From the NCBI GenBank assembly GCA_937868015.1, contig CALMLW010000333.1:1-40105 (forward strand): DNA of 40,105 nucleotides. The letters are read 5' to 3'. Shown piece by piece: positions 26,144 to 33,316 of the stretch. The stretch is from an uncultured Synergistaceae bacterium (GTDB lineage: Bacteria > Synergistota > Synergistia > Synergistales > Aminiphilaceae). Numbering within the stretch: the stretch's first letter is position 1; each line of letters opens with the position of its first letter. The position numbers and the translations under genes are program-made. A model generated the notes under the pieces. That model saw only the letters and a list, made by a program, of their open reading frames with translations. It searched no databases and was not told where the DNA came from.

Positions 26144-26968
26144 ATGAAACGTACAATGCGCATCTTGTCCCTCGTCACGCTGGTTCTGATGCTCGCCACG
26201 GCGGCGTTTGCCGCCCCCGTGCTCCGCATGGCCACCACCACCAGCACCGAGGACACGGGGCTTTTGGACTACATGGAGCCCTTCTTCCGCCAGGCCACGG
26301 GGATTGAGTTGCAGTGGGTGGCAGTGGGCACCGGCAAGGCCCTGGAACTGGGCAAGAACTGCGATGTGGACGTGCTCCTGGTGCACGCCCCCAGCGCGGA
26401 GAAGATCTACGTGCAGGAAGGGCACGGGGTCAACCGGCGCCAAGTGATGTACAACGACTTCGTGCTCCTGGGCCCCGCCGCCGACCCCGCCAAGGTGAAG
26501 GGCCTCGCCGTGGGTGAGGCCCTGAAGGCCATCGCTGCGGCGAAACAACCCTTTGTGAGCCGGGGAGACAAGTCGGGAACCCACGTGGCGGAACTGGTTC
26601 TTTGGAAGGGCGCGGGGATGGAGGCTCCGGACAAGGACGCATGGTACATCTCCACGGGGCAGGGCATGATCCAGACCATCAACGTGGCCGGGGAGAAAAA
26701 TGGCTACACCCTGGCGGACCGGGGCACGTTTATTAAATACGAGGCCAATGCCAAGGGCAATCCCCCTGTGGTGATCCTCGTGGAGGGAGATTCGGCCCTG
26801 CGCAACCAGTACAGCGTCATCGCCGTCAACCCCGCCAAGTGTGCCAACGTCCAGTACGACCTGGCGCTGAAGTACGCCGACTGGATGGTTTCCCCCGAGA
26901 CCCAGAAGCTCATCGCGGACTTCAAGCTCGAAGGTAAGCAGCTCTTTTTCCCCAACGCCGACGAGTAG
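26144..26968 (+). CDS. tupA: Tungstate ABC transporter substrate-binding protein TupA
   Basis: A 274-residue exported binding protein. The signal peptide (about 1-23, LATAAFAAP) is followed by the TupA hallmark MATTTSTEDTGLLDYMEPFF. Further hallmarks are VGTGKALELGKNCDVDVLLVHA, VMYNDFVLLGP and SRGDKSGTHVAE, the strongly conserved oxoanion-binding segment. TupA proteins bind tungstate with very high affinity and selectivity over molybdate. ATG 26144 has AGGAGGATG upstream. It is followed by tupB and tupC, giving a complete importer. Together with the WtpA-like protein the operon has two receptors and one transporter core. Confidence 0.95.
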   Translation: MKRTMRILSLVTLVLMLATAAFAAPVLRMATTTSTEDTGLLDYMEPFFRQATGIELQWVAVGTGKALELGKNCDVDVLLVHAPSAEKIYVQEGHGVNRRQVMYNDFVLLGPAADPAKVKGLAVGEALKAIAAAKQPFVSRGDKSGTHVAELVLWKGAGMEAPDKDAWYISTGQGMIQTINVAGEKNGYTLADRGTFIKYEANAKGNPPVVILVEGDSALRNQYSVIAVNPAKCANVQYDLALKYADWMVSPETQKLIADFKLEGKQLFFPNADE

Positions 26969-27002
26969 ATCCCTCCGGCGGCGTCTGAGGGCGACATGAG
27001 AT

Positions 27003-27031
27003 CCGGGGGGTGCGAAAGGCTCACCCCCCGG
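27003..27031 (+). other. Intercistronic hairpin (tupA to tupB)
   Basis: CCGGGGGGTG (27003-27012) pairs with CACCCCCCGG (27022-27031), a 10-bp stem with a 9-nt loop, followed by CGTTTTG. It may stabilise the receptor part of the transcript or partly terminate it, a common way to make more binding protein than permease. Confidence 0.6.
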
Positions 27032-27056
27032 CGTTTTGTGTGAAGGAGGTTTCCCC

Positions 27057-27752
27057 ATGGACTACATCGCCCAGGGAGTGATCCAGGCCTTCGTCCTGCT
27101 GTGGACGGGGGACGAAGAGACCTGGTCCGCGATCTACACCACGGTGAAGATGTCTTCCATCTCCATCGCCGTGTGCCTCGCCCTGGGGACTCCCTTGGGA
27201 TTCATCCTGGGGTACGCGGATTTCCCCGGGAAAAAGGGCGTGCGCACGGTGGTGAACACCCTGTTGGCCCTCCCCACAGTGGCGGTGGGGCTGGTGGTTT
27301 ACGCCTTCATCTCCCGGAGGGGTCCCCTGGGAGAGCTGGGGCTCCTTTTCACGGTCTCCGGCATGGCGGTGGGGCAGATCATCCTGGCCCTGCCCGTCGT
27401 GGTGGCCCTGACGGCCAATGCGGTGGAGAGCATGGACGAACGCCTCCGCCTGACCCTCCTCACCCTGGGGGCCGACGGAAAGCGCCTGGCCCTTTCCACC
27501 CTCTACGAGGCCCGTTACGCCGTCCTCTTGGCGGCGGCCAACGCCTACGGCCGGGTCATCTCCGAGGTGGGGGTCTCCATGATGCTCGGGGGCAACATCA
27601 AGTGGCACACCCGGACCATCACCACGGCGATTTCCCTGGAGACCGGCAAGGGGGAGTTTGCCCTGGGCATCGCCCTGGGACTGGTGCTCTTGATCCTGGC
27701 CTTCGCCGTGAACTCTGTCCTATCCTTGGCGCGTCAGAGGGCGACGATATGA
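27057..27752 (+). CDS. tupB: Tungstate ABC transporter permease TupB
   Basis: A 231-residue inner-membrane permease with about five or six hydrophobic helices, for example SSISIAVCLALGTPLGFILG and IALGLVLLILAFAVNSVL. The cytoplasmic loop ERLRLTLLTLGADGKRLALS includes the ABC-coupling EAA-type motif. The length and N-terminus (MDYIAQGVIQAFVLLWTGDE) fit TupB. ATG 27057 has AAGGAGG eight bases upstream. Its stop overlaps the tupC start (ATGA at 27749-27752), the classic sign of translational coupling between a permease and its ATPase. Confidence 0.95.
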   Translation: MDYIAQGVIQAFVLLWTGDEETWSAIYTTVKMSSISIAVCLALGTPLGFILGYADFPGKKGVRTVVNTLLALPTVAVGLVVYAFISRRGPLGELGLLFTVSGMAVGQIILALPVVVALTANAVESMDERLRLTLLTLGADGKRLALSTLYEARYAVLLAAANAYGRVISEVGVSMMLGGNIKWHTRTITTAISLETGKGEFALGIALGLVLLILAFAVNSVLSLARQRATI

Positions 27753-28768
27753 CCCCCCTCTACGAACTGCAGGGAGTGGTGCGGCGCTACGGAGACCGAG
27801 TGGCCCTGGACGTCCCCGAGCTCGCCATCCACCCGGGGGAGATCGTGGGCCTAGTGGGGCCCAACGGTAGCGGCAAGAGCACCCTCTTGCGGACCCTGGC
27901 CTTTTTAGACCCCCCCGACGAAGGGATGCTCCTCTTTCGGGGGGCTCCTGCGTGCCCCGCCACGCCGGAGCTCCGGCGCCAGGCCACCTTGCTCCTGCAG
28001 GAGCCCTACCTTCTCAAGACATCGATCTTCGAGAACGTGGCATACGGGGTGCGCCTCCGGGGGGAAAAAGACCCCGTCGGGCGGGTGAGAAAGGCCCTGG
28101 AAGCCGTGGGGCTGGATTACGACGCCTTCGCCCGACGCCCCTGGCACGCCCTCTCCGGAGGAGAGGCCCAGCGGGTGGCGCTGGCGAGCCGCCTGGCCCT
28201 CCGCCCGGCGGTGCTCCTTCTGGACGAACCCACGGCCAGCGTGGATGCATCTAGCGCTGGCGCCGTGCGGAACGCCATCCTGTCGGCGGTGCGCCAGGAC
28301 GGCACCACCCTGGTGGTGGTGAGCCACGACCTCTTGTGGCTCTACGAGGTGGCCAGCCGCACGGTGGGGCTCCGGGGGGGGCGCGTCGTCGCCTCCGGGG
28401 CGGAAAACGTGCTGGCGGGCCGGTGGGAACGGAAAGAAGGGGAGCCGGGGCACCTGGTGCTGGAGGACGGTCAGGGGGTGATGGCCCCCCCTATGCCCCT
28501 CGGAGCCACGATGGGGCTCCTATCCCCAGAAGCCATTGCCCTATCTATCCTTCCCCCCGGAGGGAGCGCCCCCCGCAACGTCTTGAAGGGAACCGTGGGG
28601 CAGATGTTCTGGGAAAGGGGTCCTCACCGGGTGCTGGTGCGCGTGGGGGTGGGGTCTCTTTCCCTCGCGGTTCGGATGACCGCAGACGCCGTGCGCGACC
28701 AGGGAATCCACCCGGGACGAGAAGTGTGGCTCTCCTTCGACCCCTCTGCCCTGCGCTGGGGTTCCTAA
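27749..28768 (+). CDS. tupC: Tungstate ABC transporter ATP-binding protein TupC
   Basis: A 339-residue ABC ATPase. Walker A GPNGSGKST is at residues 37-45, the Q-loop near LLLQEPYLL, the signature LSGGEAQRVALASRLAL, Walker B VLLLDEPTASVD and the switch His in VVVSHDLLWL. After the ATPase domain a C-terminal part of about 90 residues (from NVLKGTVGQMF) looks like a Mop/TOBE domain, which in molybdate and tungstate ATPases binds the oxoanion and can inhibit transport. It is the last gene of the riboswitch operon. Confidence 0.95.
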   Translation: MTPLYELQGVVRRYGDRVALDVPELAIHPGEIVGLVGPNGSGKSTLLRTLAFLDPPDEGMLLFRGAPACPATPELRRQATLLLQEPYLLKTSIFENVAYGVRLRGEKDPVGRVRKALEAVGLDYDAFARRPWHALSGGEAQRVALASRLALRPAVLLLDEPTASVDASSAGAVRNAILSAVRQDGTTLVVVSHDLLWLYEVASRTVGLRGGRVVASGAENVLAGRWERKEGEPGHLVLEDGQGVMAPPMPLGATMGLLSPEAIALSILPPGGSAPRNVLKGTVGQMFWERGPHRVLVRVGVGSLSLAVRMTADAVRDQGIHPGREVWLSFDPSALRWGS

Positions 28769-29094
28769 GTCTTCCGTCGCTTCCCTCCTAGATCGTCCCC
28801 TTGGCTCCGAGATCTCCCCCGGCCTCCGGGGTGGCCCCTGGGACGAACGGAGCCCGCCCCGGAGGGCAAAGGCCGCATGGAGAGCTCTCCGCGCCCCCCG
28901 AGGGGCGTGGCGCGGATTTCCCTTTCGCGAATTAAAGGCTTCCCGACGGGATTCCTTTTTTGAGGAGGGGCGCTTATACTAGAAAATCCAAGAGATGGGC
29001 ACCGGAGACCCTCCCGTTGGCGCCGCCCGGCAGGGGGAAGAAAACGCTCCAAAAGGCGAGAGATCTGCCCGTCGCGAGGAGGTGGAGTGCGTTG
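28769..29094 (+). other. Gene-free gap after the tungstate operon
   Basis: Contains a 12-bp hairpin, 28823-28834 with 28854-28865, containing one G-T pair and with no T run, which may end the tup transcript. Further on, TATACT (28975-28980), with a weak TTCCTT 17 bp upstream (28952-28957), is a possible promoter for the next gene. I see no RNA gene or protein here. Confidence 0.4.
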
Positions 29095-29625
29095 ATGCAC
29101 ATCAAGGATCTCATGCAGCGCGGAGCTCTTTGCAAGGGCGATGTGGTGATCTATAAGTGGCTAAAAGAGGAGATCCAGGCCAAGGATTTCTTTGCCCCCC
29201 TTCGCATGGTGGAGTTTTTTATGGGATTTATGATATCCCAGGTAAGGGACGGGCGGATCTACGACGCCCTGGGGCCCTTTCCCCAGGAGAACGTGGTGGC
29301 AGTGTTTAAGCCCATCATGGCCGTCGACAAATCCCTCCTGGTGTGGAAGATGAGCGAAGAGCGCATGTGCACGGAGACCTTGAGCCTCCTGATCAACCGC
29401 CTTCTCGACGTTTTCCCCGAGGCCTACCTGTTCCAGGACGAGACCTATTTCGAGATCCTGCGCCGCCGATCCCTGACGCACTACGACCTGGTGGAGGTGG
29501 GAGCGGAGCTGGTGGCCCAGCTGGAAAGGGGCCGATACCGGGAGGAGGGGAAGGACGTGGTGGGAAAGTTTAACCAGATCGTGGCCCATCGCTCCCCAGG
29601 GGGAGACCCTCACCGAAGGCGATGA
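29095..29625 (+). CDS. Hypothetical protein, 176 residues
   Basis: I do not recognise this family. The protein is soluble-looking and helix-rich, with no signal peptide. It has long hydrophobic/charged segments such as LRMVEFFMGFMISQVRDGRI and LSLLINRLLDVFPEAYLFQD, and a charged tail ending GDPHRRR. Two Cys (LCKGD, ERMCTETL) are too far apart to suggest a metal site. ATG 29095 is preceded by GAGGAGGTGG, a strong ribosome site. The clear coding bias and good start make it a real gene. It stands between the tungstate operon and the DHH phosphoesterase, in the same direction but with gaps of 326 and 199 bp, so it need not be linked to either. Confidence 0.7.
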   Translation: MHIKDLMQRGALCKGDVVIYKWLKEEIQAKDFFAPLRMVEFFMGFMISQVRDGRIYDALGPFPQENVVAVFKPIMAVDKSLLVWKMSEERMCTETLSLLINRLLDVFPEAYLFQDETYFEILRRRSLTHYDLVEVGAELVAQLERGRYREEGKDVVGKFNQIVAHRSPGGDPHRRR

Positions 29626-29789
29626 TCGGCGCGGGATGAGCGAGGCTTGGTCGGAAGTCCTTCGGGAGCCGGACGAACCCTCCCGCCGCCCTCTGCTGGC
29701 GGCGGAAAGGGGGGAGCTTTTTCGATTTTTTTCTCCGGCGATAGGGGCAAGCTTGGCCCGTCGCAGGGAGATGGGGGCCCAAGATGAGG

Positions 29790-29795
29790 TATAAT
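29790..29795 (+). promoter_or_regulatory. TATAAT box upstream of the DHH gene
   Basis: A perfect TATAAT 29 bp before the start at 29825, with no good -35 at 16-18 bp. It would give a very short leader. Confidence 0.3.
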
Positions 29796-29824
29796 GAGCG
29801 GCGATCCTATGTGGGGGTGACGGA

Positions 29825-30745
29825 ATGAGACTCTTGACCCGATCGGACTTTGATGGCCTCATGTGCGCCGTTCTCCTGAAAGAGCTAGACCTCTTCGACG
29901 AAAGAAAGTTTGTCCATCCGAAAGACATCCAAGATGGCCTGGTGGAGGTTAATGAGAAGGACATCCTCGTCAACATCCCCTTCGTCCCGGGGTGCGGCAT
30001 GTGGTTCGACCATCACTCCAGCGAGGAAGAGCGGGGGCTCATGAATGCCTACAGCTTCAGGGGCGCCGCGTGGCCCGCCCCCAGCTGCGCCCGGGTGGTC
30101 TACGAGTACTACGGGGGAGATCAGGGGCCCCTGGGGCACCTCAAGGACGTGGTGGCCATGGCGGACAAATGCGACTCTGCTCAGTTCACCCGGGATGAGA
30201 TCTTAAACCCCTCGGGATGGGTGCTTCTATCCTTCGTCATGGACCCCCGCACGGGGCTGGGGCGCTATCGGGACTACCGCATATCCAACTACCAGCTCAT
30301 GGACGACCTGGCGGACCTTCTCCGGACGCACTCCATCGAGGAGATCTTAGGTCTTCCCGACGTGCAGGAGCGGGTGCGTCGCTACTTCAACCAAGAGGCC
30401 CTCTTCAGGGAGATGATCCTGGCCCACTCCTGGACCCAGGGCAATGCCATCGTCACGGACCTGCGGGGCATCCCCGAGACCTTCGTGGGAAATCGCCACA
30501 TGGTCTACGCCCTTTTTCCCGAGCAAAACATCTCGGTCAGGGTTTTCGATGGCAGAGAAAAGGCCTTCTGCGTGTTTTCCGTGGGGCACAGCATCCTCCA
30601 GCGGACCTCCCACACCAACGTGGGGGCCCTGATGCTGGCCTACGGCGGCGGGGGCCACCCCCGGGTGGGCACCTGCCAGGTGCCCTACGAGGAGGCCGAC
30701 CGGGTCCTGAGGGAGATGCTCGCCGTCATCAACCGGGACGGATAG
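29825..30745 (+). CDS. DHH-family phosphoesterase (exopolyphosphatase/NrnA-like)
   Basis: A 306-residue cytoplasmic phosphoesterase. Metal-ligand motifs are Asp8 and Asp10 (RSDFDGLMCAVLLKE) and Asp62-His63-His64 (GMWFDHHSSEEER), with VVAMADKCDSAQF after them. The C-terminal DHHA1-type part ends with AYGGGGHPRVGTCQVP, the RNA/phosphate-binding glycine loop. Relatives are annotated as exopolyphosphatase or nano-RNase; the exact substrate, polyphosphate or short oligonucleotides, cannot be fixed. ATG 29825 follows GGGGGTGACGGA and gives the normal N-terminus. It converges on the flavoenzyme gene at 30865, with a long perfect hairpin between them. Confidence 0.85.
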   Translation: MRLLTRSDFDGLMCAVLLKELDLFDERKFVHPKDIQDGLVEVNEKDILVNIPFVPGCGMWFDHHSSEEERGLMNAYSFRGAAWPAPSCARVVYEYYGGDQGPLGHLKDVVAMADKCDSAQFTRDEILNPSGWVLLSFVMDPRTGLGRYRDYRISNYQLMDDLADLLRTHSIEEILGLPDVQERVRRYFNQEALFREMILAHSWTQGNAIVTDLRGIPETFVGNRHMVYALFPEQNISVRVFDGREKAFCVFSVGHSILQRTSHTNVGALMLAYGGGGHPRVGTCQVPYEEADRVLREMLAVINRDG

Positions 30746-30781
30746 CTTCTCTCCAAAATCCCCTCAGGAGGCTCTCTGTGT

Positions 30782-30839
30782 GTAGACCCCGGATCCTCGC
30801 CGCTCTCGATGCCGAGAGCGGCGAGGATCCGGGGTCTAC
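30782..30839. terminator. Very long perfect hairpin between convergent genes
   Basis: A perfect 27-bp inverted repeat, 30782-30808 with 30813-30839, around the 4-nt loop ATGC. It lies in the 119-bp gap between the DHH gene and the minus-strand flavoenzyme gene. A run of seven Ts follows on the plus strand at 30855-30861. It is probably a two-way terminator, though much longer than usual. Confidence 0.7.
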
Positions 30840-30864
30840 CGAAGCCCCGACGGGTTTTTTTGCC

Positions 30865-32862
30865 CTAGAGCTGCCGCGCCACCTCGTAGGCGGTCCACAC
30901 CGCGTGCTGCACGTTGGCGGGTCGCAGGGCGTCTCCCACCAGATAGGCCTCGGGGAAGGCCCCAGAGACCTCTTGCCAGATGCCCCGGTCGGAGCGGTAT
31001 CCCGTGGCCAGCACCAGCGTGTCGCAGGGAAGGAGACGCTCCCCGTCGGCGCTCTGGATCGTCGCCCCCTCGGGGGCCAGGAGCGAGAGCCGCGCCCCCG
31101 TCCACACCCCCACCCGGTGGAAGGTCAAAAGATCCAGGAGCATGATCCGGTTGGGGTGGGGCACGTCCCCCGTCGTCATGAGCCCCTCCCGGACCTCCAC
31201 CAGCTCCACCTCATGCCCCTGCTGGGTGAACCACACCGCCAGCTCGCACCCCACAAAGCCTCCCCCCAGCACCACCAGGCGCCGCCCCAGGGGCCGTTCT
31301 CCCCGCAGGGCCTCCTGGGCGGTGAGGACTTCGGGGGCTCCTTCCCGACGTTTCCCCAGGGGGGGCACGAGGGGGAGGGATCCCGTGGCCACCACCACCG
31401 CATCGGGGTTCACGGCGTCCAGGACCGCTCGGTCTCCCCGGTGGTGCAGCCGCACGTCGACGTGTCCCCGCTCCAGCTCCCGGCGGTACCAGGCCAAAAG
31501 CCTTCGGTCGTCGCGCTTAAACTCCGGGACGGAGCCCTCGATGACGTGCCCCCCCAGCTCTCCGGTGCCCTCGAAGAGCACCACGGCATGGCCTCGGAGG
31601 GCGGCCACCCGGGCCGCCTCCATGCCCGCGATGCCTCCGCCCACCACGGCGATCCTCCGCCGCTCCCGGGCGGGGGTCAGGGCAAATTCGCGCTCGCGCC
31701 CCGTGGCGGGGTTCACGGTGCAGGAAAGGGGCTTTCCCTTGGCAATCCGATTCATGCAGGCGTCGTGACACCCGATGCAGGGACGGATGGAAGCGACGTC
31801 CCGGCGCCGGACCTTGAGGGGCCAGGCGGGGTCCGCCAGCAGAGGGCGGCCGAGGGATACGCCGTCGGCCCGCCCCTCCCGGAGGGCTCGCTCCGCCCGG
31901 TCGGGGTCTCCCAGCTTGCCCGCAGCGATGACGGGCACCGAGACCACTCCCTTCAGCGCCTCCGTGTAGGGAAGGTAGCACCCCTCCTCCAGGTACACCG
32001 GGGGATGGGCCCAGTACCACGATTCGTAGGTTCCCGCATCGGCGTTGAAGGCGTCGTATCCCGATTCTTCCAGGATCTTTCCCGCCTCGAGCCCCTCGGC
32101 CATGTCTCGGCCGAACTCCTGGAACTCTTCCCCCGGAAGCCCCCCCTGACGCCACCCCTTCATGAAGCTCTTGAGGGTATAGCGCAGCATCACGGGAAAA
32201 TCCTCCCCCGCGTACCGGGCGATGGCCCCCCGGACCTCCCGGGCCGCCGTCAGCCGCCCCCGGAGATCGCCCCCGTACTTGTCCGTGCGACGGTTACAGC
32301 AGGCCAGGGCAAATTGGTCCAGCAGGTACCCCTCGTGGACCGCGTGGACTTCAATGCCATCGAAGCCGCACTCCCGGGCGATGAGGGCGCTGGCGCCGAA
32401 GGCGTCGATGAGGCGTGTCACCTCGTCGATATCGAGCTCCCGGCAGAGGATGGAAGGGTCCCAGTAGTTGGGTATGGGAGAAGGGGCCACAGGGCGAGGG
32501 ACCAAGGTAGGGGGGGCTACCCGGCCGAATCCCATGGTGAGCTGGAGGAAAATTCGGCAGTCGAAGGCGTGGACCCGTTCCGTGAGCTCCAGGGCCCGGA
32601 GGCGGAAGTGGGCGGGATTCACCAGGGGAGCGGGCTGGGAGGGCATGGGGAAGGGTTCGATGTCATTTTCCACCTTCACCGTCCCCGTGATGAGGAGCCC
32701 CGCCCCTCCCCGGGCGCGCTCCACGAAGAACTCCACCGCCCGCTCCTCGAACCCCCCCTGGGGAGTCGCGAGCCCCGTGAGTCCCATGGGGGCCATGGAA
32801 ATGCGGTTTTTTAGCTCTACATTGCCGATGCGCATGGGTTCAAAAAGCTTTTCGTAGGCCAT
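30865..32862 (-). CDS. Old Yellow Enzyme/FadH-type NAD(P)H:flavin oxidoreductase A
   Basis: A 665-residue multidomain flavoenzyme. Residues 1-350 form the FMN TIM barrel (KLFEPMRIGNVELKNRISMA, then LGRPLLADP). Next is the cluster-binding CIGCHDACMN with a fourth Cys 11 residues later, for one 4Fe-4S. Two dinucleotide folds follow, VVGGGIAGMEAARVAALRG and VVLGGGFVGCELAVWF, for FAD and NAD(P)H. This is the plan of 2,4-dienoyl-CoA reductase and BaiCD/BaiH-type enoate reductases. The barrel segment CCNRRTDKYGGDL departs from the usual SP-NxR form, so the substrate may differ. ATG 32862 has GGAG 11 bases upstream; ATGs at 32871 and 32883 are possible. It is divergent from the second flavoenzyme, across a shared operator. 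Confidence 0.9.
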   Translation of the reverse strand: MAYEKLFEPMRIGNVELKNRISMAPMGLTGLATPQGGFEERAVEFFVERARGGAGLLITGTVKVENDIEPFPMPSQPAPLVNPAHFRLRALELTERVHAFDCRIFLQLTMGFGRVAPPTLVPRPVAPSPIPNYWDPSILCRELDIDEVTRLIDAFGASALIARECGFDGIEVHAVHEGYLLDQFALACCNRRTDKYGGDLRGRLTAAREVRGAIARYAGEDFPVMLRYTLKSFMKGWRQGGLPGEEFQEFGRDMAEGLEAGKILEESGYDAFNADAGTYESWYWAHPPVYLEEGCYLPYTEALKGVVSVPVIAAGKLGDPDRAERALREGRADGVSLGRPLLADPAWPLKVRRRDVASIRPCIGCHDACMNRIAKGKPLSCTVNPATGREREFALTPARERRRIAVVGGGIAGMEAARVAALRGHAVVLFEGTGELGGHVIEGSVPEFKRDDRRLLAWYRRELERGHVDVRLHHRGDRAVLDAVNPDAVVVATGSLPLVPPLGKRREGAPEVLTAQEALRGERPLGRRLVVLGGGFVGCELAVWFTQQGHEVELVEVREGLMTTGDVPHPNRIMLLDLLTFHRVGVWTGARLSLLAPEGATIQSADGERLLPCDTLVLATGYRSDRGIWQEVSGAFPEAYLVGDALRPANVQHAVWTAYEVARQL

Positions 32863-33098
32863 TTTATCCATTGCTCCTTCCATCGACTCTCACCGAAGGG
32901 GGGCCCTTTTGGCCCGGGGAGTCCGGGGGACGGGGCGGGGCGGTCTTCCCCCTTCGGATATGCCCCTTTCCCCCATGGTGGCTCGGAGCCCCTCCGGTGT
33001 CAAGGGGAGTGGGGCCTTTGCCCCCTCGCCCCCGGGGGAGTAGGGCGAACCGAAGTACCCTAAGGAGAAGTTTTTTTACTCCGAGGGTACAAGAGGGC

Positions 33099-33127
33099 TT
33101 GACAAGACTGTACATGTACAAGAGAAT
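33099..33127 (+). promoter_or_regulatory. Promoter for flavoenzyme B
   Basis: A perfect -35 TTGACA (33099-33104) and GAGAAT (33122-33127) 17 bp later. The first operator palindrome fills the spacer, so a bound repressor would block polymerase. The rest of 32863-33316 shows no gene; the inverted repeat 32893-32902 with 32948-32957 lies in the leader of the minus-strand gene. Confidence 0.6.
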
Positions 33128-33146
33128 GTCTTTGTACATGTACAGT
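33107..33146. promoter_or_regulatory. Double palindromic operator TGTACATGTACA
   Basis: The 12-bp perfect palindrome TGTACATGTACA occurs twice, at 33109-33120 and 33133-33144, with centres 24 bp apart. The two are themselves parts of a larger inverted repeat with 15-bp arms (33107-33121 and 33132-33146). It sits in the promoter spacer and just downstream, between divergent flavoenzyme genes. The TetR-family gene at 37066 in the same cluster is the obvious candidate to bind it; this is inference. Confidence 0.82.
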
Positions 33147-33316
33147 TCCTCCTGCGCAGGATTTCCAAATCGAAGTCATCGCCCATCCTCGAGTGATGGG
33201 GCCTTGGCTTTCCGTGTCTTGTCGTGCCCCATGGCGACGCGGGGTCCGAAGGCGCGTCAGCGCCGGGGCGGCTGCGTCTCCACGGGCTCCAAAAGGGAGA
33301 GGAGGAGTCTTTCGTC

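Noticed and set aside
30217-32814. 865-codon open frame on the plus strand across the flavoenzyme A gene
   Set aside because: It spans a gene end, a 27-bp hairpin and an antisense region, is His/Pro/Gly-rich with no motifs, and the minus-strand enzyme is clear.
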